From NCBI RefSeq assembly GCF_030867145.1, contig NC_134414.1, positions 76,746,504 to 76,810,503 of the forward strand: 64,000 nucleotides of DNA, given 5' to 3'. Under the pieces are notes generated by a model. The model ran no database searches, had not been told where the DNA came from, and was given only the letters and a program-made list of their open reading frames with translations. This document shows, in pieces, positions 61,669 through 64,000 of this stretch; position 1 is the stretch's first letter; each line of letters opens with the position of its first letter. Made by a program: the position numbers and the translations under genes. The stretch comes from Opisthocomus hoazin. Its lineage: Eukaryota > Chordata > Aves > Opisthocomiformes > Opisthocomidae.

Positions 61669-64000
61669 CACAAAATGGGGTCTATATGAAGTAAAATTGG
61701 AGTTTAGGCTTGCAGGTTCAATAGAGGCCTCTGTAGATGTTCTTTCACTCACCCAAAAAAATCCAGTTACTGTCACTTTCTTTCTTTTTAGAGATCCAAT
61801 TTGTCAGTACAACCTTGCACTTTGCAGGACGTTGCTGCAAAGTGGAAGTAGTCAACCTTTGGTCTGTTCACTGATTAGAGACTCTTCAGCTCCATTTTTT
61901 TGCAGCTTATTACTTGAAGGCCTCATTGCATTGACTTCTTCGGATGTGAGAATGGAGAAAGCTGCTCTGATGATCTACAGCTGGCTTCTGTCTCAAGGGT
62001 GGTCAGCGTCTCCTCCACCATACCATCAACCATGCCTCCAGCATAGCCAAACCAAAGGCATCATTCTTGCGTGACAGCCAGGTGCCATCCCTGTAATGGA
62101 CTGAGTTTTGTAGGGCCCACAGTGTGGCAGGTGTAACCCATCGTGTGGTGGGGATGAGCCGTGTGCCTGCTGTTCTTGGTGGGAGAGGAGCTGCAGAGTC
62201 CTCCTGTGCCCACCCCAGCTGCAGGGGCAGGCACCACTGATATGAACTCAGTCATCACAAATCCTTCCTCGGGGACTCTGCGTGCTCTCTGAAGCCCAGC
62301 TCCGATGACCTCGGGTCTTTAATTCATGTTCCCAGAGAGTTTTTCAGTACTTTGGTAGGGCTAGCTTGCCCTTGTGGGTCATTGTAAATACTTAACATTG
62401 TATTTACACATCCTGTCTTTAATTTTTGCAATGGTTTCAATTTAACTTTTAAGTAAATATTTAGGGTGGGGATAGAAATTAAACAGTTCAGCTCTTTCCA
62501 GCATCCTTTTTTTTTTGTCCTTTTTCAAAGGCACTCATGAGACTCAGATGTAAAACTCTGGATAATATCCTTCCAGTTATGGCATCTGGCTTCTTGGCAG
62601 CCTCTTTGAGAAGTTGGCAGGCTTGGTGTTGCCTTTAGATCCAAAACTAGCTCTCTGGTAATTTTTTTAAGATGATTTCTCCTTGTGCCTGTCATTTTTG
62701 CTTGCTTTACCTTTGATTCAGAGGAATTCATGCATTATTAATCACTTGAGTCCACGATGCTTGCCCAGTTTTCCATGCTAGCCAGAATGGTATGGTAAAG
62801 AGAGGTTTGTTAATAGTTTTAAGATGGGCACATATATCTGTTTTAAAGTGACCTCCAACTGTGTGCAAGAATCTGTGGGGTTTTTTTTTCCGAGTAAATC
62901 AGGTATAAAGGTAATCTTAACTCCACTGGCCTAGGGTAGCCTGGATATTGTGTTTCAGTAGCTTCTTTATCACTACAATAGCACTCAAGTCTATGTTTTT
63001 GAAGTGTTAGCTCTTCAGAAGATAATGTAATAGTTTTAGTAAAAATTTTTTTTGTGTAGAGAGTATTTGAATACAGCCACTTTTCAGGTATTTCTCCTCC
63101 CTTTTTTTTCTTGCCATTTCTTTTGGCTTCCAGGATCCCTGTGGATCCTGTGTGTATCCTTCATTCTCTTGTAACTCCCAGTTTTCTGTATTATTTTTTC
63201 ACCATTGTGCCTAATGCGCAGCTGCGCATCTGTGAGTTTGTGCCTCTGTGTGTGTGTGTGTATGGAGGGGCATCGCCTCCAGGTAGCTAGCGAGCCTGTG
63301 GAGGGGAGCAGGTCTGTGCCCACACGCGTGCTATGGGCTGCTACCGATAGCACCAGGTTTGTGCAGTCCCCGTGCACTGCAAATATTAAAGAAATCAATG
63401 TCTTTGTTTTGGTTTATGCTACCGTGCTGCTCCTTGATGCGCACCCTTTCCCCAAGTGGGTCTGTGGGCGGTGAATCTGGCATGGCACAGTTTCACCTCT
63501 GTCTCGGAGAGAGAAAGGCTTCAAGTCTGTGATATTTCCTTTCCCGCCCAGGGAGAAATATTCCCATGCTGAGGTCAGTACTACCTGAAACCTTTTGCAC
63601 AACAGCAGCAGGAGCGAGCACCAGGCAGGCTCCCTGGGCAGCAGCCTGGCCTTACAGCTAGCGTCAGATCACAGGCACGGCTTAATGGAGTCGCCATTTA
63701 TCCGGCAGCTGTGAACTGAGGATGAGTGTGTTTCTGCTTCATGCTCTGTGTCTGGGACACTGGGTTAAAATACTATTACTTTCTACTAGGAGTAAAAAAG
63801 AAAGTATGACTGTGTCGTGTATTATCTGTCTGTTTGTGGTGGTGGGTTTCCACTGCATGCAATACCTTTGGATCATCCCCTTCTTCTTTTGGAAAAGGCA
63901 GGCACATCTCAATCTTTGTTTTTTAGGGGCAAGAAGAGAAGGAGGAGAAGAGTGTAAATGCAGTGCTCCGTGCCCAGCTGGTTCCCAGATGCACCAGCAA
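61669..64000 (+). other. AFF3: AFF3 intron 1, distal part to window end
   Basis: No AFF3 exon 2 is present: none of the frames shows the charged conserved block (of the type RKERERRNQE) that follows Cys 18 in AFF proteins. A 136-codon + strand open frame at 61664-62074 begins in the old repeat copy and resembles no family I know. Confidence 0.55.
63247..63260. repeat. (TG)7 dinucleotide run
   Basis: Seven TG units form a short microsatellite. Confidence 0.9.

Noticed and set aside
61664..62074. 136-codon + strand open frame with an acceptor-like TTTCTTTCTTTTTAG inside
   Set aside because: The frame starts at the edge of an old repeat copy and the sequence after the pyrimidine stretch does not resemble AFF3 exon 2 or any known protein.

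Overview
The window is vertebrate nuclear DNA, most likely from a bird. The main evidence is a CR1 LINE 3' end near 47.3-47.6 kb whose ATTCTATGATTCTAT-type tail and pattern are typical of avian CR1. The overall low density of young repeats, the scattered remnants of very old amniote repeats and the near absence of long open frames outside GC-rich DNA agree with this. Nothing looks prokaryotic. There is no operon, CRISPR array or intact provirus that I can support.

The one protein-coding gene I can support is AFF3 (LAF4), on the + strand. Its first coding exon lies in a large CpG island (about 34.33-36.30 kb). The ATG is at 35216 and 53 coding bases encode MDSFDFALLQEWDLDSL plus two bases of a Cys codon, followed by a strong GTGAGC donor at 35269. 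From memory, human AFF3 begins MDSFDLALLQEWDLESLC, so both the protein and the intron phase fit. The promoter has no obvious TATA box. It carries GC boxes, a GGA tract next to a C15 run, a CCGAG pentamer repeat, G-rich 5' leader runs and a 13-codon upstream ORF.

Layout: 1-34.33 kb is flanking DNA upstream of AFF3 with no recognisable gene. It holds a MIR-like SINE fragment (4.75 kb), a SINE-tail-like fragment (1 kb), hairpin-type ancient repeats (6.2, 19.7 and 25.1 kb), a degenerate 5S rRNA-derived sequence (11.03-11.13 kb) and a striking near-perfect 68-bp palindrome (28,897-28,964). The region 34.33-36.30 kb is the AFF3 promoter and exon 1. From 35,269 to the end is AFF3 intron 1, incomplete here and at least 28.7 kb long. 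It contains a degenerate LINE 3' end (39.8-40.3 kb), the CR1 copy, more hairpin-type repeats (39.4, 45.3, 60.1 and 61.6 kb) and simple repeats. The second coding exon, which should carry the charged, conserved AFF-family N-terminal block, is not in the window.

The most unusual item is the palindrome at 28.9 kb. Its single arm mismatch is a CpG-to-TpG type difference, which suggests a real, slightly aged inverted duplication. I found no sign of a complete undescribed multi-gene system.
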